DNA of 64,000 bases, taken from positions 2,473,411 to 2,537,410 of the forward strand of contig NC_085090.1 in assembly GCF_963422355.1 (NCBI RefSeq), in the 5' to 3' direction. Below are positions 35,575 through 47,657 of the stretch, piece by piece. This DNA is from Corticium candelabrum (lineage: Eukaryota > Porifera > Homoscleromorpha > Homosclerophorida > Plakinidae). The notes beneath the pieces were generated by a model. That model was not told the origin of the DNA. It worked only from the letters and a program-made list of their open reading frames with translations, and did no database searches. Position numbers and translations under genes: made by a program. Every line of letters begins with the position of its first letter. Positions within the stretch are counted from its first letter, which is position 1.

Positions 35575-38207
35575 CAAGGGCGTAGACACCGGGGGGGGCT
35601 TTGGGGGCTCAAGCCCCCCCAGAATTTGAGACTTGTATTTCAAATCTTTGATACATTAAGGGATAGGCAGTACGCGTACAACACAACACTACATTTACTA
35701 ATTCAAAAGAGTTTAATCAAAGTGTCCGAATAGTCGTCTTCTGCTTTCATTACGTGTAACAAACTCATTCGCAACACCTTTTATTGGTAATGCATCAGTT
35801 TTGTCCTTATGGATATGGAGTATCATAGACCAGTTGAGACGACATTCACTTATTGTAGAACGTAGCCATGTCTTGAGTCTACGGAGAGCACTAAAACTTC
35901 TTTCACTTGTGGCGTTTGTTGCCGGCATTACCAGAATGAGCTTGACTACTTTGATGACTTCAGAAAAAAACTGTCTTTCTGCACTGCTTAAGGATTTGAG
36001 GTATACGACCAGAGACCGTACATCCGTCAGTGGCTGTTCAGTACCTGCATGAAGAAGAGTGAGCTGTGTTTGAAGTCGGTCTGGGTGACTGAAATCATCA
36101 CCATAAAAATTGACAATCTCTTTCAGTGCTTCCGATTGCTGGGGTTGCTGAAGAGAAGTTACAACTGTCTCTAATTTCTGTAACATGTTGAATCCTTTCT
36201 GATGAAATCTATCTTTGACTGCTGCTAAAATCAAGTCAATGGCCTCAAAGTAAGCCCTTCGATAGATCTCCTTCACTTCTACTGGATGTACTGTTGCACC
36301 TTCTTCTACCTCGAATTGTCTTGGAACTTTCCTACGTCGTGGAAGGGTAGGGGATGGCACTTGAAGTGACAATCTTTTGCGTTCAACGTACTTCCAAAAT
36401 ATATCAAAGCACTCATCAGATCTCATTGACTGGATAGTTGTTGTTGTAGTACTGACTAGCTTTTGGCCTTCGCATGCTGAAATAGTAGAACTCTGTAAGG
36501 ATCGGGACAGGTTGTCCACTATGTTCAGCAGCTTTCTTCCAAGTTCAACACCATAAACGAAGTCAAATGTGTCCATCTGCAAAGCGATTCCTCCAATTCT
36601 AGCTCTCATCTCAGTATCCTTTGTGGCTTCTTTTGCCACATCCCAAGTCATCTGAAGTGTAGTGTAGTTTTCAGATATTGACGTTAATGCCTCAGCCCTG
36701 ACCGTCCATCGTGTAGGACAAAGAATCCGTAGTCCTGGAGAGCCAGCAGTGACAACATCTTTAAACTTCTTGAAGATGCTTTCACGTTTGGGTGATTTTT
36801 TTATCAACTTAGTAATTTCATGTACGGTCTCCAGAGCACTTCGCATGACCTTGATACCTTTCAACACATCCTGAGTCGCTAGGTTTAATGCATGACCATA
36901 GCAGTGTGTGTACAACGCACGGGGCTCTAGATCATTTAGTCTTTTTGCAACGCCTGACTTCGCTCCTGCCATGTTACTAGCGCCGTCGTAGCACTGGCCT
37001 CGGCAATGGTCAATCCTTAGATTCATGCGTAACAGGATATCTTGAACTGTTGCTAGTATAGAGTCAGCAGAAGTTGAGTCTAAGCTATACAGCCCTATTA
37101 CTTCCTCATGGACTTCCAGATCATCATCTACGTATCGAAGACAGAAGACCATTTGTTCAGTATTGGACAAATCTGTAGTTTCATCTACCATGATAGTGTA
37201 CCACTTTCCCGATACCTTCCTAACAACATCTCTCAGAATCATTAATGCCATGATACTGAGAATTTCATTTTGTATACAGGGGCTTGTGAACTTGGCCTGG
37301 CATTTGTCTAACCATTTCCAGAGCCTCGGATTGTCTTCAGCACGCATAATGAGGAGTTGCATTAAGTTGGAATCCCTTTCAAGAGCGACACTACCTTCAG
37401 GTTTAGACCGACCACGCATGGCGAGACCTTGCCGAGCAAGGTATCGAATGCAACTAATAATTATCTGTAACATATTCCTATTCTCAACCATTTCTTCTGC
37501 ATAACCTTTCCCTAGCATTTGCCCAACATTCTGTTCCTTGCCAACCACCATATCCATAGCATCACGATGAAAGACTGATTTCTGATGTTTTTCAAATTTA
37601 GTGAGTGCTTTCTTCCAGTCTGTAAAGCCAGTTCTCACGAATTTATCGTCCAAGTTCCCAGCGCGCAGAGCAACTGAGCCTAAGTCCTTCTTCTCCGCCA
37701 CCTGGCAGTAGAAGCAGAAGACTTTGTCATCTGCTTCTTGATAATGCAACCACGGGTATCTTCTATACCAAGAAGAACAGAATGCTCGCTGCTGCTTAGC
37801 AAATGTGCGATATGGGAAGGACAGCAAGGGTTGGTGAGGACTCCAAGGCATCAAGGTGGGCTGAGGCTGGGCGCCAGCAACCGGTCTTGTCTCGGAGGCA
37901 TCAGTTGCGTCGGGCTGGTGAGAGTGGTGGCCGCTTTCAGAACTTGTAGAGGCTGGTCCAGCCACGTTGCTAGTTTGGGCGTGCTCTTGGGCGTCTTCTT
38001 CACCTGAGACATTGCTTTCATGGTCAATGCCAGTGGGATAGTTAGTTACACTTCCATCCGGTTGTTGCGCTTTCCGCAGCCACGCTATCAGAGACATTGT
38101 GATACGGATGCAGTCGGGTGATGAACGTGCACTGGGCGCATGCGCAAAAGCACAATTAGGCCTCTTGGTTAAGCCCCCCCAGTTTTAGAATTGTGTCTAC
38201 GCCCCTG
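35575..38207 (-). mobile_element. hAT transposon, complete
   Basis: The ends are inverted repeats: CAAGGGCGTAGACAC at the left and, reversed, CAGGGGCGTAGACAC at the right, followed inside by G/C-rich runs. TTTTA directly flanks both ends, so a 5-bp duplication fits; most hAT elements make 8 bp. One long intact transposase gene fills the element. CAGGGGCG-type ends are common in animal hAT families. Confidence 0.85.
35713..38097 (-). CDS. hAT transposase (TTF zinc finger, DUF4371-type, hAT dimerisation)
   Basis: Uninterrupted 794 residues, starting MSLIAWLRK. An N-terminal Ser/Pro-rich stretch is followed at about 95-190 by a TTF-type zinc finger (FCSSWYRRYPWLHY, VFCFYCQ). The catalytic core follows: the first Asp in IMVDETTDLSN, the second in GQCYDGASNMAG, then ALYTHCYGHALNL, and LCPTRWTVRAEAL. 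The C-terminal dimerisation domain (ILVMPATNATSERSFSALRR) holds the conserved Glu. It would cut and paste the element through its inverted repeats in the nucleus. A single exon with no stop or frameshift makes it the best candidate for a currently active transposase here. A domesticated host gene is less likely because the terminal repeats are still present. Confidence 0.88.
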   Translation of the reverse strand: MSLIAWLRKAQQPDGSVTNYPTGIDHESNVSGEEDAQEHAQTSNVAGPASTSSESGHHSHQPDATDASETRPVAGAQPQPTLMPWSPHQPLLSFPYRTFAKQQRAFCSSWYRRYPWLHYQEADDKVFCFYCQVAEKKDLGSVALRAGNLDDKFVRTGFTDWKKALTKFEKHQKSVFHRDAMDMVVGKEQNVGQMLGKGYAEEMVENRNMLQIIISCIRYLARQGLAMRGRSKPEGSVALERDSNLMQLLIMRAEDNPRLWKWLDKCQAKFTSPCIQNEILSIMALMILRDVVRKVSGKWYTIMVDETTDLSNTEQMVFCLRYVDDDLEVHEEVIGLYSLDSTSADSILATVQDILLRMNLRIDHCRGQCYDGASNMAGAKSGVAKRLNDLEPRALYTHCYGHALNLATQDVLKGIKVMRSALETVHEITKLIKKSPKRESIFKKFKDVVTAGSPGLRILCPTRWTVRAEALTSISENYTTLQMTWDVAKEATKDTEMRARIGGIALQMDTFDFVYGVELGRKLLNIVDNLSRSLQSSTISACEGQKLVSTTTTTIQSMRSDECFDIFWKYVERKRLSLQVPSPTLPRRRKVPRQFEVEEGATVHPVEVKEIYRRAYFEAIDLILAAVKDRFHQKGFNMLQKLETVVTSLQQPQQSEALKEIVNFYGDDFSHPDRLQTQLTLLHAGTEQPLTDVRSLVVYLKSLSSAERQFFSEVIKVVKLILVMPATNATSERSFSALRRLKTWLRSTISECRLNWSMILHIHKDKTDALPIKGVANEFVTRNESRRRLFGHFD

Positions 38208-39889
38208 TTTTATCAAGAGTATATTTTACCCTTTTTGTGACTTGCATAATCAGCAAGTAAACTAACGCCCATCAGCTCTGCTGAATCCAGGTAAAGGATG
38301 TGGATCTGGAGTTGGCATGAACTGTGAAGACTGACATTGCTACTATGTACTGTCTTTGCAGCTGCATACAACCACTTATATAGTAAGTGTTCCGTCCACT
38401 GTGTGGTAGTGTGCTAGTGACACTAATAAAACAACTCCCGCAGGCCAAAGAACGAGAAATGGATGGCTGCTAGTTTAATGTCTGTGTTCATGCTGCTGTC
38501 GATAAGCTCAAGACAAATACCACCTGCAGCGAATGGCTTCACTGGATGACTATCCAGAAGATGAAATGATGATTGACAAACAACGTCACCTCATTGGCTC
38601 TCCTGCTACACTGGATATGTGGTATCATGACATCCGTGTTACTGATACCACCGCAGGTACACAACATATTTACCGTACAGGAATCTTACTAGATATTCAG
38701 TGAAGATCATAGAATGCAGAGCAGCTTGTTATTGTAATCTGTGTGCTCACCTGACAGTTGATCCATTACTGCACAGTTGTGGAATAGTACGAAAACATGC
38801 CAGCAGGTGTTTGGCCGCTTTATGTTGCCCTACTTCTCGTGCCTTTACTTGAAAACTAAGGGTTCAACTTGTCAGCACCAACAGACATGTCCATTTTTTT
38901 TATTGTCAATTGCTTTTCCCCATCGCAAATCCCATCTTCACACCAAGAGAGACCCACTGATAACAATCATTCTATAAGGCTGTGTTCACAAGTAGTTGAC
39001 ATTGCAATAAGCATTAGCATTACCGTAAAGTGAAACTCAATGGGAATGTGAAACCTTGTTCACACACAAATACATACAACGAAATACATATAATCAATCA
39101 ATTGCAAATATGATAATGCAATAAAAGACGAGAAGAAGAAGACATCTTTCACACACTACTCATAATTATAGTTTCCTTATATATTCACTGAAAATGCACG
39201 CTTCTTCATTAGGGCCTAAATATCTTTTATGGATAGCTACAAAATGGTATCATTCGAAAGTGCAATTAACATGCTTTTCAAATGTGTATGATGTGGCTAC
39301 AGTTGCAATTAATAGGTATGCGACTACTTTCTGGTGCGTGAATAGTCTCATTAACTTACATTCTTGTAAAATGGTAACAGCGTTACAAAGCCTAATTATC
39401 GTGAGTGTGCGATGCTGAAGAGTTAAAGTTGTTGAAGCCTAAACTTGTTTAAGAGTCAGCGCGTCTCCACTAGCCTTTTAAATCTGTGTAAACTTAAATA
39501 AACAGCTTAGATATAGTTTAGAGATAGTTTAGCTCAAGAGGTTTAGGTTTAACATTTACGTCATGGTAATCAGGCAGTCTCAAAGACGGCGTAAGATGTT
39601 GCAGAGATTGAGAAGAGAGATTTCTTCGAAATGTGCGACCTTCAAAAGCTAGTGTCTCAGCTCTCACTATGGCTGTGTACTACAGCGTGTCGTCTGACGC
39701 TCTCACTCAGGCATCTTTCGACATAGCGGTAGAACAAGCTACCGCGGTGAAACCAATTTCGGGATAACAATATATTGATATCCTGGATAAAAGCTGACAA
39801 GTGGGGACGCTCCCTAACTAAACACGTTTAGATTCCTTACACATTTTACGTTAATTTATTTTCTAGCAAATGGGAATAGAAATATATAA
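38208..39889. other. No gene recognised
   Basis: Right flank of the hAT element. Small fragments near 38530-38720 and 38777-38977 look vaguely protein-like but are too short and broken to name. Confidence 0.5.
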
Positions 39890-41815
39890 AATATCAACAT
39901 AGTTTGGTATAGATGATACAATTTAATTGATTCGAAATTTGTGTACTACTTGCCATCGATGCCTTTAGTTTCAGGTGTTGTAGCAACTATTGTTTCTCCA
40001 TCAAAATCTACTTCTGCAGAAATAGAGCAGGCGGCTGACTGCAAATTAGTAAAGTTCATTTGATTGCTGTGACTAGTGAGATTTCTGGTAGTTGGAAAGA
40101 ATTTGCTGTTCATCTTGCTACAAACAAGTTCACTTCATCAACAATTTCTGTAATATAACAACAACAATAATATTCAGTGTTTGACCAAGATCATCAAATG
40201 CTGGATGATTGACTATTGATCTTGTCACAGAAGCTAGATGTCGTTTCATTATTGAAACATTTCTGAAAATGCACAAGAAAGCTCAATGGAATTCCATATT
40301 TTGCGCAGAGTTAAAAGAGTATGTTGCAAAGACAGTAGACAGCGTATTAAAGTCAAGTCAACATCAAAATGTTTTGTGATTTGAATCTTGTAACTAAAGA
40401 AATCTATAGCTAGTTATGTAAGCAAATCTTGAAATGGAGATATCAAACAAGTATATGATGCAGAAGGATCGAATTGTGATGGCAGGAAGTAGAAGATGAT
40501 TGTAAGGCAGAGAGATTTACGTAGAGATTGACTTTGCGTGAACATTCAAGTTGCTAGAGTATAAGAGTAAACACAACTAAAATCTTCTGTAAGTCACCAA
40601 GAGTGCATTTGACTGGCCTTCTATCTTTAACCAGAATAGTAAAATGCATCATTGTTGGTCGCAAGACTCTTGTAACCTCTTGAGGTCTAAACATATGACT
40701 CATGTAGTCACCTTTTTTGATAGCTACTGGTAACCTAATCTGTCCCAGCACGTGTGAGAGATTTAGTCTTGTCAATCTAATAGCCATGATTACCATCAAG
40801 CCAACATGTGGTTATTTGTAAGAAGCACTGCACAGTCCTATAATTTTTAGATAAAGTCAGCATCGTGATTGTTCATGCTTTTAATACGCCTTTCCCTTCT
40901 CTTTCCTGACTTAAAGTTCAAGGCTAGAGTCTGAGTTGCGAGGGCCTGGGTGAGTGAAAACATGCAACCTATAGAAGCAATGAAAATGGTTGGTTGATTG
41001 TTTCTTTAATATATGAACAGGACAAACATACAACTTATCTTCGCATTTAATAAAGTCTTTGCTAATAATTCGTTCCATTCATCAGTGTCTATCAAACACA
41101 AATTAATAATAAGTCAAAAAACATTGAACAAATCTTCTATTGATAATGATAAGACTATCAAACAGACTATCACATCTAAAAGACCGAGGTTTCCACTGAC
41201 GAATCGAACGCCATGTTTGAAGAGTCAGCGTCTTCTGGTCTTCTGATTGACCAAAAGCTATTTGCTGCTATTGTGTCAGCTACCTATACAGCAAGCAAAT
41301 GAAAGACAAAGCAGTTTGCAACAATTCAATTCAAGTTTTACATTGATAGGCTACAAAACTTGTCCACGGCAGTGGTGCGTTAGAATACAACTTTCGTTCA
41401 TAATCCTGCAGTGCAAATTGTTGTCCATATACACACATTTTGACTTGTCTGTGATTTTAATAATTAAATTAAATTCTGTTTATATTTAAATATCTCATAA
41501 TAAATTAATTACTTCCTGAACAAAATGACGTTTAACTTCTACAAACAAAAAGCAAGAATCATTAATCATTCACAGAACAGGCTCTGCTAATCTTAGTCTT
41601 TCTATAATTTGTTACACCGGCTCAAAGTAACAATCAATATTTGAACTGTGCATTTGCATGTCTTGTGTCTGTTTGAACTACTTCTATCAGTTTAGTATAG
41701 TCATGACACTGTCTTGGCATACACTAAATTATAAATAGATGTATATAGTTTTTATATAATAAACGGAGTCTTATTGCAAGAACAGTAGCAATAAGTTGAT
41801 GCAGTCAAACTGTCA
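39890..41815 (+). repeat. Death-domain repeat, copy A
   Basis: About 1.9 kb matching 45611-47517 in the same orientation across nearly its whole length, with small indels. It carries a decayed death-domain module near its left end and otherwise AT-rich non-coding sequence. Its family is not recognised. The direct repeats that flank copy B are missing here. Confidence 0.8.
39958..40370 (+). pseudogene. Death-domain module, copy A (broken)
   Basis: The frame GSWKEFAVHLATNKFTSS...ISVI, followed after two in-frame stops by the DQDHQMLDD segment and RCRFIIETFLKMHKKAQ, fits a death domain: W...FA..L at helix 2, I..I at helix 3, Q...ML.dW at helix 4 and A....I at helix 5. The conserved W after MLDD is a TGA here. 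Death domains are protein-interaction modules of cell-death and immune signalling. No start or other domain is attached, so this looks like one captured exon. Similarity is judged by eye. Confidence 0.55.
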
Positions 41816-42998
41816 AGAATGCTCAATTAATATCTAATACAGTATTGACATGTCTACAGATTCTCTTTGTGAGAAAAAAAGGCTGTTCCGAACAGTTCAT
41901 GGACTTCAGTAGTCGTCTAACCATACGGTGCTGTTGCTGCGTGTAAGTGCACAGAAAATACGGCTTCTGGCGATTCTTTCCACACATTCCAGGCAATTCG
42001 AAGTGTTCACACATAGACGACAAATTTGTCTTTGAATAAGTTGAAAGAGTTTAATTTATAAAATCAATATATTACTTTAATTCGATTAGGCAACTCGCTA
42101 CTCTTAGCGGCCGCAGTGATGTTCCTCATCGGTCTGTGTACCGCACAATGTACTTGAATAACATTAAAAATACAATCAAATATCCTTTTACTCTCTATTT
42201 CTATTGCAATAGTCGCTGAGTAGACTGTTCTTCGCCCGGGCTGATTAGATTATTGATTGTTAATTAGTATATCCCGTTGAAGACAAATTAACTTATAGTC
42301 GAGTGTCCAGTTCTTGAAATATGTAAGTTAGATTTGAAGCCGATGAATCACAATTATTTGGAGAGAAACACAATTGCTAGAATAGTGGCCTCAATCTGCA
42401 TAAAATCTTCGATCGCTGGAATTGTAGCGAAGAAGGACGACTGGTACAATCGATCTGCACGATACTGATGTGGGCGTACATTCGAGTGAACATAAGGTGT
42501 TAGCTAATATCCGTTAAAAAATGAAATTGTAACAGAGTGTCCCGATCCTGAGAGCAGCAAGTATTCTAATCAGAGTTAGATATCCGGGTAACCGAAAAGT
42601 AGAAGTAACGTGCAATTATTAACTCACACGGATAACTGTAGGAAACAAATGTTCCAAACGTGGCAACTATTTTACGCGCGACATGTGAAAAAGAAGGTAG
42701 CTGAATATTTTAAAGACCTCGAAAATATCTTGCTCTTGTCGACATCGCTGGTAGCAAACGACATCCTTCGAGGTCAAGAATGAGGAGTATAAATTTTGAT
42801 GGAGGTCCGATGCGCCGTCCCAAGGAAATTCGCGCGAGAGTGGAGACGGGTTCGATCGGTAGGAAATTGCTTCGCCCAGAGAGAGATCGGGAAGACGACG
42901 ACAATCTCGCTGTGGAACTACATGAATTCGGCGTGAGCGAGCAAAGTTCGGTGGCGCTTCAACTTGCCTTTCTAGAAGATCATATTTTACATACGAAC
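41816..42998. other. No gene recognised
   Basis: AT-rich between death-domain repeat A and the CA-rich tract. Short frames near 42710-42960 lack recognisable motifs. Confidence 0.5.
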
Positions 42999-43092
42999 AC
43001 ACACACACACACACGCACACACACACACACGCACGCACGCACGCACACACACGCACACGCACACTCACGCACGCACGCCTACATACATACAG
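42999..43092. repeat. (CA)n / CACG-rich tract
   Basis: CA repeats mixed with CACG and GCACGC units. Confidence 0.9.
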
Positions 43093-43136
43093 CTTTTCTT
43101 TATAGATATATATTTTAATTTTATTGAACAACTATA

Positions 43137-43140
43137 TATA

Positions 43141-43214
<74 letters not shown>
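43137..43214. repeat. (TA)n tract, left half, split by Tc1-like element
   Basis: A TA run ending exactly at the left end of the Tc1-like element; it continues at 45216 on the other side. Confidence 0.9.
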
Positions 43215-43218
<4 letters not shown>

Positions 43219-45211
43219 CTTGAACAAAATTATAGGGACATCTAGCATTTTTGTGTCTAGCAAAACCAAATGTTTTTCGAATGTCTTTTTTCATGGATTG
43301 CGCCATTGTTAGTATGTAACATAGCTTGGGTTCAAGATTACAGCTTTACTTACTACCTACTGCGCATCTAGTTTGCTTTGAAGAAGGAAGACGGCCATTC
43401 CTACTTTTCTTGTCTTTGAACACGTTCATCGCTCTTGGATGCTCATTCTTGGCATACAATCTAAGAATGCTCTGTAGTAGAGACTGAAAGCAATTTTGTG
43501 GGTCCTCTTATCAACATTATGAAAAAAGGCGAATCATCTGTTTTTGCGCATTGATTTCGCGCATGTCATCACAATGTAATTGTTTTGCCATTTTAATCAA
43601 TAAACAAACTTCAACGTATTCAAAAATCATGCGACACTAATTAATTACAAAGAAATCCTGCTAAGACAAAAACTAAAAAAGTTATAGCAACAAAAGAACA
43701 TTGACATGCCACTTCCCGTCCACGTTTTACGTAGCAAAATCTCAAACTGCTACCGCCAAAATGTCAGCTGCACTGAAATCGCTGCCCTTGAGACCGACAA
43801 ACTTAGGCGATAAGTTAGCATGAACGTTCAGCTGCACGCAGTTGCAGAGTCTTGTTCCGTGCGATATTTGACGAGTTGCAGCGATGCCTCGAGGCAAACG
43901 GTTGAGTCCAAAAACGCGAGGGAAAATTGAAGCCCTTCACTCAGTTGGCCATTCTGTGCGTCAGATCGCAGCTTTTGTCCGCCGCTCCAGGAATTCGGTT
44001 CATCAGTGCCTGCAACGGCTTTCCCATGGCAGCAGCGATTATGAAAAACCACCTGGACGTGGGAAGGCAACGACAATGCGGGAAGATCATCGACTGAAGA
44101 GAATGGCACTGCAGAACCGCAGAACACCATCACGACTGCTCTCGTATCAGCTGGCTGATGAAACCGGCAAGCAGGTATCAAGTAGAACAGTCCGTCGTCG
44201 TCTCAGTGAGACAGGAGTCAACGCTCGGAGGCCTAGAAAAAACAAATGCTAACAAAAAACCATCGGCGTTTGCGACTGGGATGGGCAACCACTCTCACAC
44301 AATGGACTTTGGATGACTGGAAATCTGTTCTTTTTACAGATGAGTCAAAAGTCAGCATAGGAAACGATGGTACTCTGTACGTTTGGCGTCGCAAAGGTAA
44401 GGAATTTCTCCCTGAATGTTGTGATCGTACGGTCCAGCACGCGGCTAGTGTGATGGTGTGGGGATCGATGTGTTGGCATGGTGTGGGGTCTCTGGTGAAA
44501 CTGGAAGGTCGTTTGGACAGCACGGCGTACCAACAGGTTCTGGAGGAGCACATGCTTACAGACGCAGCAGCACTGATAGGAGACTACTTTGTCTTCCAGC
44601 AGGACAACGCGCCAATCCACACGTCTCGGTCAACAAGACAATGGCTACACCAGCATGACGTCACACTGTTGGACTGGCCGCCAAACTCGCCTGATGCGAA
44701 TCCAATCGAGAACTTGTGGCATGAACTCAAAACTGCTGCCAACCGTCGCGAACCGAGAACTGCAGCTGAGCTCTGGAATGCTTTACAAGATGCGTGGCAG
44801 CAGATTCCAGCCGCGCGTGTCCGGAACTTGGCAGAAAGTGTTCCGCGACGTCTGGACGCAATCAGGAAGGCGAGAGGCGGGAACACTCGGTACTGAGGAA
44901 CTGGTGAAGGGCTTCAATTTTCCTTCGCGGTATTAAAACCGGCTTTTTAAAAGCCACTAAGCAAAATCAGAGAGAGAGTCTAACTTACGACGCTTACACA
45001 ATCATGACGTCATACACACTTAGGTCTCGTTATCCGCAATGCGAAACGTAAAGAAAACAATTTAGTGTCTACAATATTCTCAAGAAACCTAACAATCAAC
45101 GCCGTAACTATTAAGTTCTTAAAATTAACAATATTAATAGTTGGTAAATTGTGACCTAATTATTGTGTTACTACATACCCACAGCGGGGTGTCCCTATAA
45201 TTTTGTCCAAG

Positions 45212-45215
<4 letters not shown>
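43215..45215 (+). mobile_element. Tc1-like DNA transposon in a (TA)n tract
   Basis: 2,001 bp. The terminal inverted repeats match over about 25 bp (CAGACTTGAACAAAATTATA at the left; the reverse of the right end is CAGACTTGGACAAAATTATA). TA lies on both sides, as expected for Tc1/mariner, and in fact long TA runs do. It encodes one transposase, broken by a single frameshift. Confidence 0.88.
43884..44896 (+). pseudogene. Tc1-like transposase, single frameshift
   Basis: The N-terminal paired-type helix-turn-helix half (43884-44252; LSPKTRGKIEALHSVGHSVR) and the catalytic half (44246-44896) are in different frames. They are separated by a change near an A6 run at about 44236-44241. The catalytic half keeps all three acidic residues: FTDESKV, QDNAPIH and NPIENLW, with 34 residues between the second Asp and the Glu. 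Total length is about 340 residues, typical for Tc1. One homopolymer-length change may be a real mutation or a sequencing error. Confidence 0.85.

Positions 45216-45273
<58 letters not shown>
45216..45273. repeat. (TA)n tract, right half
   Basis: Continuation of the TA run at 43137-43214 after the Tc1-like insertion. Confidence 0.9.
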
Positions 45274-45274
<1 letters not shown>

Positions 45275-45506
45275 CGTAAAGCCACGAATAAAGCAGGCCT
45301 TAATAAAAGCCGACTCTGAATAGTAACTGTATTTCTTGGCTTTGATCAAGGATACGGTTAACTCCTCGATTGTCGAGTCGTTAGTATATCATTATGATCA
45401 TTAGTTAGTAACCCTAGGTAACACGGAGAAATACGTCCGAAAGCCGATACAAGAAAGAATAGGCAAAGTAGTGGAATATTGATGGGAAATAGCGAAAAAC
45501 TCATTA

Positions 45507-45602
45507 TGGGATTCTAACCTATTCTGCACACTCGGTATTTTCGATTCCCACAAGAAACCCTCTCTTTCCCATTGTGGTATGTATCACGCTGTGGGTTATT
45601 TT
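45507..45602 (+). repeat. Direct repeat left of death-domain repeat B
   Basis: Matches 47522-47657 in the same orientation. Both start TGGGATTC and include attcccacaagaaacc and attgtggtatgta; the right copy has about 40 extra bases inside. LTR-like placement around copy B, but not present around copy A. Confidence 0.75.
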
Positions 45603-45610
45603 GGTATGGT

Positions 45611-47517
45611 ATAATATAGCTATGGTATAGATGATACAATTTCATTGATTAGAGATTTGTGTACTAATTGCCATCGATGCCTTTAGTTTCAGGTGTTGGA
45701 ACAACTATTGCTTCTCAATCAAAATCTACTTCTGCAGAAATAGAGCAGGCGGCTGACTGCAAATTGAGTAGGGTCTTTTTGATTGCTGTGGCTGGTGAGA
45801 CTTCTGGTAGTTGAAAGAATTTGCTGTTCGTCTTGCTACAAACAAGTTCACTTCATCAACAATTTCTGTAATAGAACAGCAACAATCATATTCAGTGTTT
45901 GACCAAGATCATCAAATGCTGGATGATTGGACCATTAATGTTGTCACAGAAGCTAGATGTCGTTTCATTATGGAAACATTTCTGAAAATGCACAAGAAAG
46001 CTCAATCGAATTCCATATTTGGCGCAGAGTTAAAAGAGTACGTTTCAAGGACAGTAAGTAGACAACGTATGCAAGTCAAGTCAACATCAAAAGTGTTTTG
46101 TAATTTGAAACTAGAGAAAGCTATAGCTAGTTAATGCATGCGAATCTTAATATCAAAGAAGTATAAGATACAGAAGGATCGAATTGTGGATGGCAGTAAC
46201 TAGAATGCAATTGTAACAGAAAATCAAGGCAGACAGATTTACGTAAAGATAGACTTCGCTGAATATCCAAGTTACTAGAGTAGAAGAGTAAACACAACTA
46301 CAACTTAGGTAAGTCACCAAGAGCACGTTTGATTGGCAATTTATCTTTTTCCACAATAGTAATAAACATCATTGTTTGCCGCAAGACTCTTGTAACCTTT
46401 AAAGTCTAAACATGAGCATGATTCATGTAGTCACCTTGTTTTGATAGCTACCGGTATCCTAATCTGCCTCAGCACGTGTGAGAGATTTAGTTCTGTCATC
46501 TAATAGACATTATGCCATCAAGCCAACATGTGGTTGGTTGTAAGAAGCACTGGATAGTCTTATAATTTTTAGAGAAAGTTAGCAACATGATTGTTTGTGC
46601 TTTCATACGCCGTTACCTTCTCTTCCCTAACTTAAAGTTCAAGCCTAGATTCTGAGTTGCGAGGGCATGGGTGAGTAACAACATGCAACCTATAGAAGCA
46701 ATGAAAATGGTTGGTTGATTCTTACTTTAATATCTGAACAGAGCAAACCTACAACTTATCTTTGCAATTAATAAAGTCTTTGCTAATAATTTGTTCTATT
46801 CGTCAGCATCTATAAAAACAAAAATTACTAATAAGTCACAATACATTGGACAAATCTGCTATTGATAGCGATAAGACTATCAAACAGACTATCAAATCCA
46901 AAAGACCGAGGTTTCTACTGACGAATCCAATGCCATGTTTAAAGAGTCAGCGTCTTCGGGTTTTCCGTTTGACCAAAACCTATTTGCTGACATTATGTCA
47001 GCTACGTATATAGCAAGCAAATGAAAGAGAAAACAGTTTGCAACAATTCAATCCAATCTTTACATTCATAGGCCACAAGCCTTGTTCAAGGCAGTGGTGC
47101 GTTAGAATACAACTTTCGTTCATAATCTTGCAGTGCAAATTCCTACACACACACAGATTTTGACTTGTCTTTGATTTTAATAATTAAATCAAATTCTGTT
47201 TGTACATATCTCAAAATAAATTACTCAATCCTGAACCAAAATAATGTTTAACTTCTACAAACAAACAAGAATCATTAACGATTCACAAAAAAGCTACGCT
47301 AATCTGTCTTTCTATGATTCGTTACACTCGCGCAAAGCAACAATCAATATTTGAACTGTGCATTTGCATGTCTTCTGTTTGTTTTGGACTACTTCTATCA
47401 GTTTGGGATAATCATGATACTGTCTTGGAATACACTAATTATAAACAGATGTATATAGTTTTTCTATAATAAACGGAGTCTTATTCCAAAATAGTAGCAA
47501 TAAATTGATGTAGTCAG
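45611..47517 (+). repeat. Death-domain repeat, copy B
   Basis: Counterpart of 39890-41815, same orientation. Lies between two direct repeats (45507-45602, 47522-47657). Confidence 0.8.
45670..46134 (+). pseudogene. Death-domain module, copy B (one frameshift)
   Basis: Better preserved than copy A. From 45811 the frame runs 107 residues, including KEFAVRLATNKFTSSTISVI, then DQDHQMLDDWTINVV and RCRFIMETFLKMHKKAQ, matching the death-domain pattern with both conserved Trp positions identifiable. Compared with copy A, one base is lost in tggaaa just before 45811, so the upstream helix-1 part is in another frame. No start, splice-supported gene or partner domain was found. Confidence 0.55.
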
Positions 47518-47521
47518 AGTG

Positions 47522-47657
47522 TGGGATTCTTAACCCATTCTACACACTCGGGATTTTAGATTCCCACAAGAAACCGTTTCCAAACCGAAAATGGTGGGAT
47601 TTACGGAAACCGCCTCTTTCCTATTGTGGTATGTACCACGCTGTGAGTTACTTTTGT
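47522..47657 (+). repeat. Direct repeat right of death-domain repeat B
   Basis: Partner of 45507-45602, with an internal extra segment containing ggtgggatttacggaaacc. Confidence 0.75.

Noticed and set aside
38520..38980. Protein-like scraps right of the hAT element
   Set aside because: Too short and broken to assign; no conserved motif.
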